A stretch of 64,000 nt of DNA from positions 1,054,001 through 1,118,000 of the forward strand of contig JAHEWK010000004.1 of NCBI GenBank assembly GCA_020740775.1, read 5' to 3'. Under the pieces are notes generated by a model that saw nothing but the letters and a program-made list of their open reading frames with translations, did not search any database and was not told the origin of the DNA. Shown here in pieces: positions 49,512 through 59,117 of the stretch (the first letter of the stretch is position 1; the number at the start of each line of letters is the position of its first letter). Source of the DNA: Ilyonectria destructans. Taxonomy: Eukaryota; Ascomycota; Sordariomycetes; Hypocreales; Nectriaceae. A program made the position numbers and the translations under genes.

Positions 49512-49575
49512 GGCTGCTATTAGTAACTAGCAGAGGTGTTGTGACCTCTGACTTCTGCACTAGCAGTGTGTGGTG

Positions 49576-49645
49576 TTGAAACCAGGCCATTGAAACCAGG
49601 CCCTTGAAACCAGGCTCTTGAAACCAGGCCATTGAAACCAGGCCA
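49576..49645. repeat. Five tandem 14-bp repeats (iteron-like)
   Basis: Five consecutive copies of TTGAAACCAGGCCA, differing only at the last three positions (CCA, CCC, CTC, CCA, CCA). They lie about 65 bases inside the subterminal inverted repeat, downstream of the minus-strand gene's stop. Position and regularity are those of Rep-binding iterons, but binding is inference. Confidence 0.8.
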
Positions 49646-49686
49646 CTGACAGCTCCGAGCCTATCGATAGGCCTGACTTCCAAAGT

Positions 49687-51087
49687 CTAAGACTGCAATT
49701 TCTTCCCTATGTGCCGTGTGCGCATTGCTGGCCCGGCTCCCTGGCTTGCCGTCGGTGGCCCAGGGCGGCCTTTATCCGTGGCCTTGATCGAGCTCTCCAC
49801 TTGCAGCTCGTCCAATTCATCCAATGATTCTAGCGATTCCTGCGACGAGTCTGTGGAACTGACAGCCAGTTGCGCTAACCGCGGTTTCTTTGACGGGGTC
49901 TGTGGCTCTGAGCGTTGTGTGGAAGACGGCGGCAGCGGCTGTGAGTCTGCAATTGATGACGTATTGGAAGCGTCAAAGGGATTAGGTGAAGCTGGTGTTA
50001 CCGGTATAGCAGCCGCTTTCCGCTTTGAAGGTGTAGCCTTGGCCTATTTAGATTGCACTGTTGGTGATTCTTGCGGCAGATTCTTCCCCTTTGAGGGCGT
50101 TATTACTGCTGTGCCTGCTGGAGCCCTAGTAGTTGCTGCGCCTCCTGGAGGCTCGCCATGCTATGTATCGGGGACGATAATCAGGATGTAGTCTTCCTCT
50201 AGTCCTGGCGGCTTTATTATAATCTTGTGGTCCAGCAGGCCCGCGACCCTACCAGAGTAAGCGAATGTGGCCCCTGGCTGGAAGTACGTCTGCGACCCTT
50301 CAATAATCTTCTTATACAGGATGTCCCAGGGCTTCTTATAGATAGGGAAGATGATAAAGACCTAGAAGGCGTGGAAGCCGCCGTATGGAGGCTTAGAGGG
50401 CGTGCCAGGCATCAGGTAGGTTGATAAGTTGACAAAGCCACAGCATTTAAATTGGGAGTCGTCTTTCCAGAGCAGGTCTTCCTTCTTCAGTAAGGCGGAC
50501 CCTATATCTACTATAATACCTCGGAAATAGACTACCAGCTGAAAGATGGGAAAATCGTCGAAGGCAAGAAAGTTCCTTAGCAGGATCCTTTGCAGTTATC
50601 AGTCTCCCGCATAATCTATAACAGACGGCTCCACTTACAGCTGAACGGAGGCATCTCGAACAATTATAGTTGGGATCGTAAAGTTAATTATCTGGCCGAT
50701 ATCAACCTCTAAGCCGTCGAGCTGCTCAAGCTCCTATATAAGCGCAAAGGGATATATCCGGCCGCTAAGGAGGAACCAGTTACCAGTCCATTCATCGTCT
50801 CTAATAGCCTGATTATAGATAGAGAGATTCAGGCTGAAGCAGACTATTAGCGTCTCCAGCTGCTTGTACAGACGCAGAACCTCGTATTCTGGAGATGTAA
50901 GCCATATAGGTATTGGTAGCGGTACCTGTATAATTGCCTCTGCATTAAGACCTTTAATATGATAGTGGGCGGCTGTAGGAAATCGCATAGGGCAATCCGT
51001 CTTTATGAAGAAGCATATCGTTATATTAGAGCTAATATCTCTCTGCAACTCAAACGGCTTGTGTAGCTGATTTTCAGTATTCGCCAT
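49687..51087 (-). pseudogene. Helitron-borne gene of unknown function, broken by four TAG codons
   Basis: A minus-strand gene with exons 51087-50639 and 50587-49687 and a 51-base GT-AG intron with a CTGATAAC branch-like site; 449 codons without frameshift. Exon 1 starts MANTENQLHKPFELQRDISS and looks globular (LPIPIWLTSPEYEVLRLYKQ; DDEWTGNWFLLSGRIYPFAL). The middle continues LILLRNFLAFDDFPIFQLVV, then KKPWDILYKKIIEG and ATFAYSGRVAGLLDHKIIIK. The last about 130 residues are disordered and basic, with TPSKRK and TPSKKPRLAQL, likely nuclear localisation signals. In-frame TAG codons lie at 50734-50736, 50362-50364, 50161-50163 and 50044-50046 (plus-strand coordinates), each explained by one RIP-type change from CAG or TGG. 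I recognise no family. It starts about 400 bases from the Rep/helicase gene and reads away from it. It may be a second transposition protein or a captured host gene. Confidence 0.65.
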
Positions 51088-51487
51088 TATGGTAATAAGA
51101 GTAGTGAGCTGGCTTAGAAGGAAGCAGCTAAAGGATATTATCTAGTAGATACCCCTCAATTATATATTACGCCTCTGAAGACTTAATGACGAGATGTTCT
51201 ATCTTGTGATGCTAAATAGCGCTAATTGTAGTAGTAGTGTTGCAGTGGCGGTAGGCCTTTAGATGGGTTAAGACGCTATTGCGGTCTCGGCCTCTTAGTG
51301 GTATAGTTATAGCAGCGTATAATATAGCTGCAGCAGTATGTGAGATAGCTGCAGCAGTATGTGAGATAGCTGCAGCAGCATGTGAGATAGCTGCAGCAGT
51401 GCGTAAGACTTCTAGAGTAGAGAAATCCAGTATTAGAGCTTGAGTATAGTCTGCATTACTGCAGTTGGCATCCTTAATGTAAAAGCG
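51088..51487. promoter_or_regulatory. Divergent intergenic region of the Helitron with four 21-bp repeats
   Basis: This stretch separates the start codons of the two Helitron genes. At 51326-51409 lie four consecutive 21-bp units beginning AGCTGCAGCAGTATGTGAGAT, the last one diverged. A shared promoter with tandem protein-binding sites is a reasonable inference. Confidence 0.6.
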
Positions 51488-54400
51488 ATGGTCGATCAAC
51501 CAGAGGATAAGCTAGCGGCTAAGCGCAACCAGCAGCCAGTTCTATCTACAGGCAGTCAGCAGCCAGTTCTATCTACAGACAATCAACAGCCAGTTCAATT
51601 CAGCCGCCCCATCTTTACGTAGCTTCACACTTTTGAAGATACTGTACAAGATATAGAAGATGCTGCAGCCTTACAATATAGACAAGGCCGACATCGAGCA
51701 GGGCTGCAGCCTCAGCTAGGTGCTAGATTAGCTATTCAACCTAGAAGCCCAGAGACCAATCAACCTCTACAGCTAGCTATTACAAATCTGCTTGAGCATA
51801 CCTACAGACGCACTATCCCAGAGGGACGCCAGCCAGCCTTATACCCCGCAAGTGCCTTTACAAGCATCAATAGTCTCTTCCAGCAATCACAGCAGCTGCA
51901 ATCCCAGATACAGCCTGCTCAACAGTCTCTACCGTCTCTTCGCCCTACACCCCTAGGCCAGTTAAGCTCCAGGCTCTTCCTCCAAACCACACAGCCATAT
52001 TTGCAGAAGCCGCCTCCTAAGAAACACAAAGCCTCGCCAATAAAGGTGCCACTAGTCCTTACCAGTGGAGAAACCCATACTGCCCGGTCGATCGCAGTAA
52101 GCACGAGTTCTGTCGCAATTAGTATAAGTAGCAATAAGCTTGGATCTACGCTTTCAGTATATCGCCCAAAACAATAACAGCAAGATGCACGGATAGGTTG
52201 CCATCGCAAGCGGATTTAAATGTATATCTTTCGAGAATATGGGCCTGAAGACCTTATAGAGGATCTTACTGCTATCATATCACAGCTTGATACCGAATTT
52301 GCTGAGAAAGAGCGCCTATCCTATAGGCTCAGCTGGTATAAGAAGGTCCCTTGATAGCGTCAGGTCGTAACGGCCTAGGCCTTCTATTGCGACTTTCACA
52401 ATACTTCTACTTTGCCCCTCTATATATACCGGCTTTGCTACTATAAGGTCGAGCAGAAGGTGCTACAAGAGGTTAGCTGGACGAGGTGGGTAACCAGCAT
52501 AATACTAAAGATACTACAGTCGCCACTGGCGTGCAGCAAATATTTCAGTCCTATAACACCTATTAAGGTTTGCAGCAAGTATATTAACAAGCTAGATAGA
52601 GGGGCTCTAACCTCAGCTGGCCAGCTTTACTGCCACCTTCAGTGTAACTATAGGTATCCCCCCGAACTCCAAGAGCTGACACTCTTAGAAGAGAAGCTTA
52701 TCTCACTAAACTCATACTATAGCTGGATTATCAGCTATACCGTTCCCAATAAAGGCAGTACTAAGCAGAGCCTCCAATACCCTAGGCATATAAAGGGACA
52801 TATTACTATATTTCCTAATAGCATTCAGGATATCATCACTAAGGTCCTACCCCACCCACTGGTTAAGGTGCTCGAAGATATATATATCTCTTGGCACAGC
52901 CGCAAGAAACCCGCCCCAAGGGATCTATCTAAGCTCTTGTCCGTTCGACGGCAAGTCGTGGAGAGGGCGCTTGTATGGTTGCGGAGGCATAATCCTCTAT
53001 ATGCCGACATCGAGATTGATGCTGGTGAGATGGAGCATTGGGGCGCCCCATCTCACGGGGTGCCAGCGGTCATCTACAACCACATGCAGCGCGATGAGCC
53101 GTCAGCACGGGAGAAGTTGCAGACAGCCCAGCTGGTGCCGCCTTGCGAGAGAGGCTTAGAGAATAGCGGTGCTGTGGATATCGCTGATATCTTGGCGGAG
53201 CTTGTTGCTGGCGATGTAGCTGAAGAGGCAGGGACAGCTAGCTGCCCAAAATTGGCAACTGATGTAGTAGAGGATGCTGGCGAGGCCTCTGATGATATCT
53301 TCGAGGAAGGTGAGTATACTGGCTTCGATGAGAGAGTCAACGAGGTTATATCAACTGGGATGTTCCCTCTTGACGCACGTATTGGGGCCAGTGAGGCAAA
53401 TAAGCTACAGTTTATCTTTAATACTGCCGTCGATGGGGGCCTCTCACAGAGGCAGACACAGCACACACAGCAGACACGGAGACCAGAGGCAGCAGCAGCA
53501 GCAGTAGCAGCAGCAGCTAGTGCTATCGATGTCGAGCAGGGTCCCGGGATGCAGCCGTACATTCACATCAGCCGTAGAGACAAATTTGCCGATCAATTTG
53601 ACGCATCCTTCTTCGCCAAGACGTTCCCGACCCTCTTTCCCCACGGCATAGGCGGGCCGAGGATTGCAGAAGAGGCAGCAGCCAAGGCGCAGCAGCAAGG
53701 TCGCCAGAGCACAGGTCCTAGACAGACGCCAGGGTCGGAAGCAGGCACGTCACTAGAGGCTGTATAGATGCTTGCGTCGTCTCGCAATCTCAGCCTTGGG
53801 GCCTGGGCAAAAGCAGTACTGCGGCGCCATAGAGGTCGCTTTGTGAGGCACCCAGTCTTCCCATTCCTCATCTTTAATATGCAGGTACGGTATTGTAACT
53901 GCGCGGTCAGTATGGTCAGCGTCAAGAAGCAGATATTCCCAAAGGTCGAACGATTGCTCGCATCGTTAACCGAAGAGCGACTCAGTATGGCTAAGGCAGA
54001 GCTGGAAGCTGGTCAGAGGACCCAAGACGAGGGGGTCCGGGAGCTTCTCCGTTGCCTCTGCATGTACGGCTATCGCCAGCCGCTTTCGATGGAATTGTGC
54101 CTCAGCCTGCGTCGGAAGATCAAGTCTATTATTGTTTGCTACGGGATCCCAGCGATCTGGTTCACCCTGAACCCGAATAATATCACGAATCCGGTCAAGC
54201 TGCAGATGGCAGCATATCGAATGCAGCACCCAGAGGGCGCCGAGGCCTTTCTGCAGATACTAGATACCGTACAGAAGCGGGCGAAGCTTGCTGTATCTGA
54301 TCTATTGAGCTCGGCCGATTTCTTCTACCGCGAGATCACGATGTTTTTCAAGCATTACGTAAAGGTAGGCAATAACTCTATCTTCGGCCGTGTGAGCCAA

Positions 54401-57400
54401 TATTTCGCTGCAGTAGAGACGAACCAGCGCGGCGCCCTCCACGTTCACGGCCTGCTCTGGCTAGAGGGCAATCTCGCGCTCTCCGAGATGCTCGACAGTA
54501 GTCGCAATAGCGAGGGCGAAATAGCATTCCAGAAGGCCGTAATCCAGTATATCGACAGTATCTTCTGCGAGGCAAGAGGGCCCTGCACTCCAGTGCTATC
54601 AGCTCGGCAGCATATAGTAAATACTAAAAGAGAGAGCGATATATAGGACCTAGACGAAGAGGCAGTAAGGGCTATTGCGGCAGAGAGAGCAGTATCAGCC
54701 GACATCTCCACACTGATCGACAACACCGAGCGATTAGCAGCGGCATTCAACGAAGAAGCTAACTTCTCTGCGGGCTCGAGCCAGATCCACACGCACAGTG
54801 CAACGTGTTTAAAGTATGCCATCCGCCCGCAGCAGCAGCAGCAGCAACAGAGCGGCCACGGCAAGGCCGATCGCTGTCGATTTAAGGCGCCGTAGAAGCT
54901 CGTATTGAAGACGGGGTTTACGCCAGAAGGGGTCTTGGAGATCCAGCGATCGCATCCGCTAGTAAATCGTTGGAATAAAGCGATGGCCGTCGGGCTGCGG
55001 CACAACCACGACGTTTCTTTTATCATAACAAAGTCAAAAAGCCTAGCCCTTATATACTATCTGACGAATTATGCGACAAAGGTGGAAGATCCAATCTGGA
55101 AGAGGACGATTGCAGCAGCAGGCCTTCTGCCAGTTCTAAACGATGCCGGTAGTACCACAGGACAGCAAGACAGTATAACTATTATAGGCACTGATACAGT
55201 AAGGCAGAATAAGACGCAGATGTTTCTTATGCAAGTTGCCAATCGAGTCTTTACTGAACGCCCCGTCTTGCAGGTCGAGGTTATCGCACACCTCCTAGAG
55301 TATCCAATGGAGTTTTCTCACAATAGCCGGTGGATATACTTAAATACGAACCGGCTCTACTGGTACCTCCTAAAGCGGTGGCCGTACCTTCAGGCTGTTA
55401 GTGGTATCGGCAGTACAGACAACGAAGCCGGGGAAGCTGTTATTATAGAAGAAGGCGGAAGGCATATTACACTGATAGATACATATCCGCATCGCGGACC
55501 CCTCCTCCGGCGTCTCTGCCTCTATAACTATATAACCTTTATTTAAGTGCAGATAAAGGCCATATGGTCCCGGCAATCCAACCTCGCTATCGCACTCGAC
55601 GCCGATTGGGCCCCATCTAGTCAATAGGTGCAGATCTTACAGAAGAAGATGAGTGAGTATACTATAGTCAGCCTCAATAGCTATCTTAGTATAGACTTTA
55701 CTACCGCAGAGGAAGAAGGGTCGCAGTTTCGCAGGGCAGCTATACAGCATCTCGGCCTCTTTATCCCGTGGGAGCTCTTCCTAGAGAGGGATACAGGGGA
55801 TATCAATAATATCTGGACATCGCTAAGGGGTGGCCTTACCCTGAGGATTGGGTCTATAGTCGGTAACATCCAGCTGCTGCGGCGGTCTGCTGAAGATGCG
55901 AAGAGGGATGCCAAGTAATAGGCCGCTACATCTGCTGAAGCCAAGGTCATGTTTGATGGTGCTGATAAGGACATGCCCGACGCTCCTGGCAGTGGGGTAT
56001 TTCAGGCGGATAATATAACGCAGGTCGAGCGGCTGATTGATATCCTGCAAGTCGCTCGCGCCGACCATCAAGTTACTGCTGGCTCTGTCGAGCTCAGCGG
56101 GATGTTACAGCAACTGCAGATGTTCCGAGAGGCGCCCGAGCTGTCGGTCGAGGTGCTACCTGAGGCGATAGTGCCTGTGTTGCTCACGCCTCCGTCTACG
56201 GGCGAGCCAGCCCCAGCCCCAGCCCCAGGCCAGAGGCAGGTTCGAACGATTAAATCTCAGCAGGCGAGTGCATCTCGCGAAATCGAGCAACGGATCCAGG
56301 GGATACAGCAACTGGGCGCAACGGAGGCCGCAGTCAACGTCGCCGGCCGCACGACAGCCGTAGCAGATGCCCTCATAGGGTTCGGCGAGCAGGCCCTCGA
56401 CGCAACAGCCGCCGAGCTTGATGCAGCAGCAAGGCTTCTACCAGCAGCGCCTACGGCAAGTGTAGAAATAGGCGCTCTGGCGACATTTTTCCATACGGGC
56501 AAGCAGCTGGCAGCAGAGTTCAAGCTCAATCGGTATCAGGCGATTGCCCTACTATTGCTCTGCCGCCAACTTGACGCAGAAGAAGGCTACAGCTATAACA
56601 ACAGCAGCTCGAGGCCTCAGCAGCTCTGTCAGTTCCTTGGCGGCGAGGGTGGCACAGGCAAGTCTCGTGTGATTGAGGTTATTGCCGCTCTCTTCGCCAG
56701 AAGGGGTATTTTACATCGACTCTTAGTGACGGCAACATCTGGGACGGCAGCAGCGCGGATTAATGGCGTTACTATCCACTCCGCCTGTAAGTTCAGCGTT
56801 ATAATGCTGCAGAGGCCGGGGCGGGGCCTCGGCGGGGCCCAGGTCGACGGCTTCCAGTCGTCGTCTCAGGGAAGTCTGGATCGGTTTGTAAGCGGCCCAC
56901 TGAGGTCGGCTTGGCAGGAGAAGCTGGTGCTTGTGATTGATGAGGTCAGTATGCTGGGGGCCCGCACGCTCTACCTCGTCAATGACCAGCTCGGCTGGCT
57001 ATAGGGGTCAGCCGAGGCCTTCGGGGGCATCCCTATCGTGCTATTCTGCGGCGACTTCCACCAGTTCCGGCCGGTGCTCGAGAAGTCGATCCTGCTGCCG
57101 AGCGCGGCCACGCCGTGGGCAGCAGACCCCTCCTTCAAGCCCGAACAGCGTCGCGAGCATGATATAGCCCACGCGTTGTGGCTCAAGTTCACGACGGTCG
57201 TCATGCTAGACGAGCAGGTCCGGGCTGCCGGCGACCCCGAGCTGCGACGGCTGTTAGGGCGGATCCGAGACGGGTTGCAAGACGCAGCCGACATGCAGCT
57301 GCTCAATCGCCGCTGCTTCCAGCCGGGGCGACGGATCCCTTGGAATACAGGCATTACAGTAGTGACGCCGCTGAACCGGAACCGCTGGAATCTCAATATA

Positions 57401-58219
57401 GAAGGCGCTATCGCTTTCCAGCAATAGCAGCAGGTGCCGGTAAGAGTCTTTATGTCTGAGCATAGGTGGAAGGACGTAGAGCCGTCAAATACGGAGGCAG
57501 TGATGATGATGAGCTTAGGAGACGACAGTACGATCCAGGTCCCTGCCGTCTTTATATACGTCCCCGGGATGCCGGTCATCATCACCAGGAACACCTACCA
57601 GGGCCTGAAGCTTGTCAACGGCGCCAGCTATACGGCAGTGGATATTATCCTCGACCAGGCCTTCCCAGGCTACCCTATTTCAGAGGAGGTCATCCTGCAC
57701 TTTAGCCCACCTGCCGGCATCATCCTAGCCTCCGAGACGACGAAGGCCTTTCGGTTCGTCGACATGCCCCAGGGGACGATTCTGCTGGCGCCAGTGAGCG
57801 TCAAGATCAATCCGGTACGGCAGCGGCCCTGGCAGCAGCACGAGGTCTCGCGGAAGGGGCTGCCCTGCACAGCGGCCTTTGCCTGCACCGACTACAAGGT
57901 CCAGGGACAGACGCTAGATCGCGTGGCCCTCGAGCTGCGAGGGACGACGACGATGAAGATCACAAGTCAGGGCCAGACGTACGTAATGCCTAGCGCATGC
58001 GACCCCTACAGCCTGTACGTACAGCTATCGCGATGCCGTACGCTAGACAACATCATACTGCTGTCGGAGGCGCGAGAGCACGATTTCATAGGGAATCGGA
58101 TCCCCGAGGCTATGGCGGAGGCCGAAGGCCGGCTGATCTCGCTTAGCAAGGCAACGGTCCAGCAAGCGCTAGAGTGGTATACAGAGAGGATGGAGGGCCG
58201 GGCTACTAGAGGCAGCTAG
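51488..58219 (+). pseudogene. Helitron Rep/helicase (RepHel), RIP-inactivated
   Basis: One reading frame of 2,243 codons runs from ATG 51488 to the stop at 58217 without frameshift or intron, broken by 15 stops: TAG at 51620, 52355, 52376, 53765, 54644, 54893, 55625, 55919, 57002, 57425; TAA at 52175, 52217, 55544, 55916; TGA at 52352. Residues 1-230 are Gln/Pro-rich with 2.5 copies of QQPVLST. Residues about 380-530 resemble the DUF6570 region of Helitron proteins. The Helitron-like N domain follows (FAKTFPTLFPHGIGGPR, IPAIWFTLNPNNITNPVKLQ), with the HUH motif LHVHGLLWL (His985, His987). The two-tyrosine motif is YYLTNYATK (Tyr1191, Tyr1195). The PIF1-type helicase has Walker A GGEGGTGKSR (Lys1725), Walker B VLVIDEVSML (Asp1818), FCGDFHQFRPV, YKVQGQTLDRV and YVQLSRCRTLDNI. 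All key residues are present; only the stops and the RIP pattern mark it as dead. Confidence 0.87.
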
Positions 58220-58419
58220 ATACTAGATGCTAGAGAAGAAAAGGGGGTTTAAGGCAGGCAGGTAGAAGCGATTTACAGCAGCTTCTGTAACACAATATAT
58301 TGTAATATTATAATAGTAATAGCTCTAATAGCGATAACAATAGGTGACATCGTCAGTTATGAAGAGGGCGATTATAATCACTAACACAAAGGGCGTTACT
58401 TTCGCATTCGCACGTAGAG

Positions 58420-58443
58420 AGTCAGCTGATATATCAGCTGACT
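58420..58443. repeat. 24-bp perfect palindrome in the Helitron right arm
   Basis: AGTCAGCTGATA followed directly by its reverse complement, centred at 58431/58432. It lies between the RepHel stop and the right end. A weaker inverted repeat (ATCAC...GTGAT) follows at about 58468-58488, and the 10-bp palindrome GCCGCGCGGC is at 58544-58553. Confidence 0.75.
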
Positions 58444-58563
58444 TTCATCCAATCAGAAGCGAGATATCACATGATTTTCACGTGATCCGCCTCCGGCCGC
58501 CGCAACCCCCCAAGCCGGCCCCAGCAGCAGGAAGAGGGGTGGGGCCGCGCGGCAAATAAACCT

Positions 58564-58577
58564 TTCGTTCCTCAAGG
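58564..58577 (-). repeat. Right terminal inverted repeat of the Helitron (14 bp)
   Basis: TTCGTTCCTCAAGG, reverse complement of 49498-49511. The AT-rich host sequence starts at the next base, so this copy is truly terminal. Confidence 0.75.
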
Positions 58578-58736
58578 TATATCTATAGATAAATTTATAA
58601 TAGAAGTTATAAAATCTTAGGAATATTTAGATCTTTTAAAAGGTTTTAAGTTCTTTCTATTTAGCTATTATCTAAACTCTTTTAGAGTTTATTAATACCT
58701 TTTTATTTAAGAGAATAAACTTAAGGTATTCTACTT
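58578..58736 (-). mobile_element. gypsy-1 remnant, part right of the Helitron (RT C-terminus)
   Basis: Read on the minus strand this 159-base piece gives VEYLKFILLNKK at its start and IFLRFYNFYYKFIYRY at its end, the conserved end of a Ty3/gypsy reverse transcriptase (pattern VEYLGFxL ... FLGFxNFYRRFI). It ends exactly at the Helitron, and the expected continuation (ITIPLSNLLK) starts on the other side at 49441. At its other side it is cut off by the 381-bp LTR at 58737. Confidence 0.75.
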
Positions 58737-59117
58737 TATATTATAATAGTGCTAATAGGTATACTGGAGTTTAATAATAGTAGGTTTAGCTTATTAAGAC
58801 TAAATACTACTTAAAGAATCTATTTAGCCTTTACTAAGGAGGGTATACTTTTTTCCTTCTTAAATTTAATTTTTCAGGACAGTCTTTATTATTGCCTTAC
58901 TATTTAAATAGCTATTATAGTAGCTTTTATCTCTTTATTCTTATTTCTTTAAGTCCTATTATATTTAGAAGTATCTAATTAAGTACTTTCTTATTTATTT
59001 TACTAAAATCCCTCTACTGATCTTAGCTATAAAACCTTCTTTTAATTTAAACTCTAGAGTATTTTAGACTCTTACTATTATAGACTCTATCTATATTAAG
59101 TATATCTTCTACTAATA
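58737..59117 (+). repeat. 381-bp LTR, right copy (probable 5' LTR of gypsy-2)
   Basis: Direct copy of 44908-45288 with identical length and almost only C-to-T and G-to-A differences, this copy being the more AT-rich. It interrupts the gypsy-1 RT reading and is followed by plus-strand retroelement coding remnants, so it is best read as the 5' LTR of gypsy-2. Confidence 0.72.

Larger units (their letters stand above)
49442..58577. mobile_element. Helitron (Helitron2-type rolling-circle transposon), about 9.1 kb
   Basis: A block of near-normal base composition inside the AT desert. Right edge: the GC-rich sequence ends exactly with the inverted repeat at 58564-58577. Left edge: set at 49441/49442 because the gypsy-1 reading resumes there in frame with the reading that stops at 58578. 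Inside are a Rep/helicase gene (+), a divergent unknown gene (-), subterminal inverted repeats, a terminal hairpin on the left, iteron-like repeats and a palindrome in the right arm. A HUH-Rep plus PIF1-type helicase in one protein is unique to Helitrons. An inverted repeat that is terminal at one end and subterminal at the other, with the hairpin outside it, is the asymmetric arrangement described for Helitron2/Helentron elements, reported in several Pezizomycotina. There is no target-site duplication, as expected. Confidence 0.83.

Noticed and set aside
49709..50191. Plus-strand open frame of 160 codons in the Helitron left arm
   Set aside because: It is the antisense of the minus-strand gene. 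The minus frame shows an intron, globular sequence and NLS-like motifs and extends much further.
53074..53562. Minus-strand open frame of 162 codons (Ala/Ser-rich)
   Set aside because: Antisense shadow of the RepHel frame, whose domains run through this interval.
51488..58219. Reassignment of UAG as a sense codon
   Set aside because: All other genes in the window use ordinary stops and show no in-frame UAG, and the changes fit RIP.
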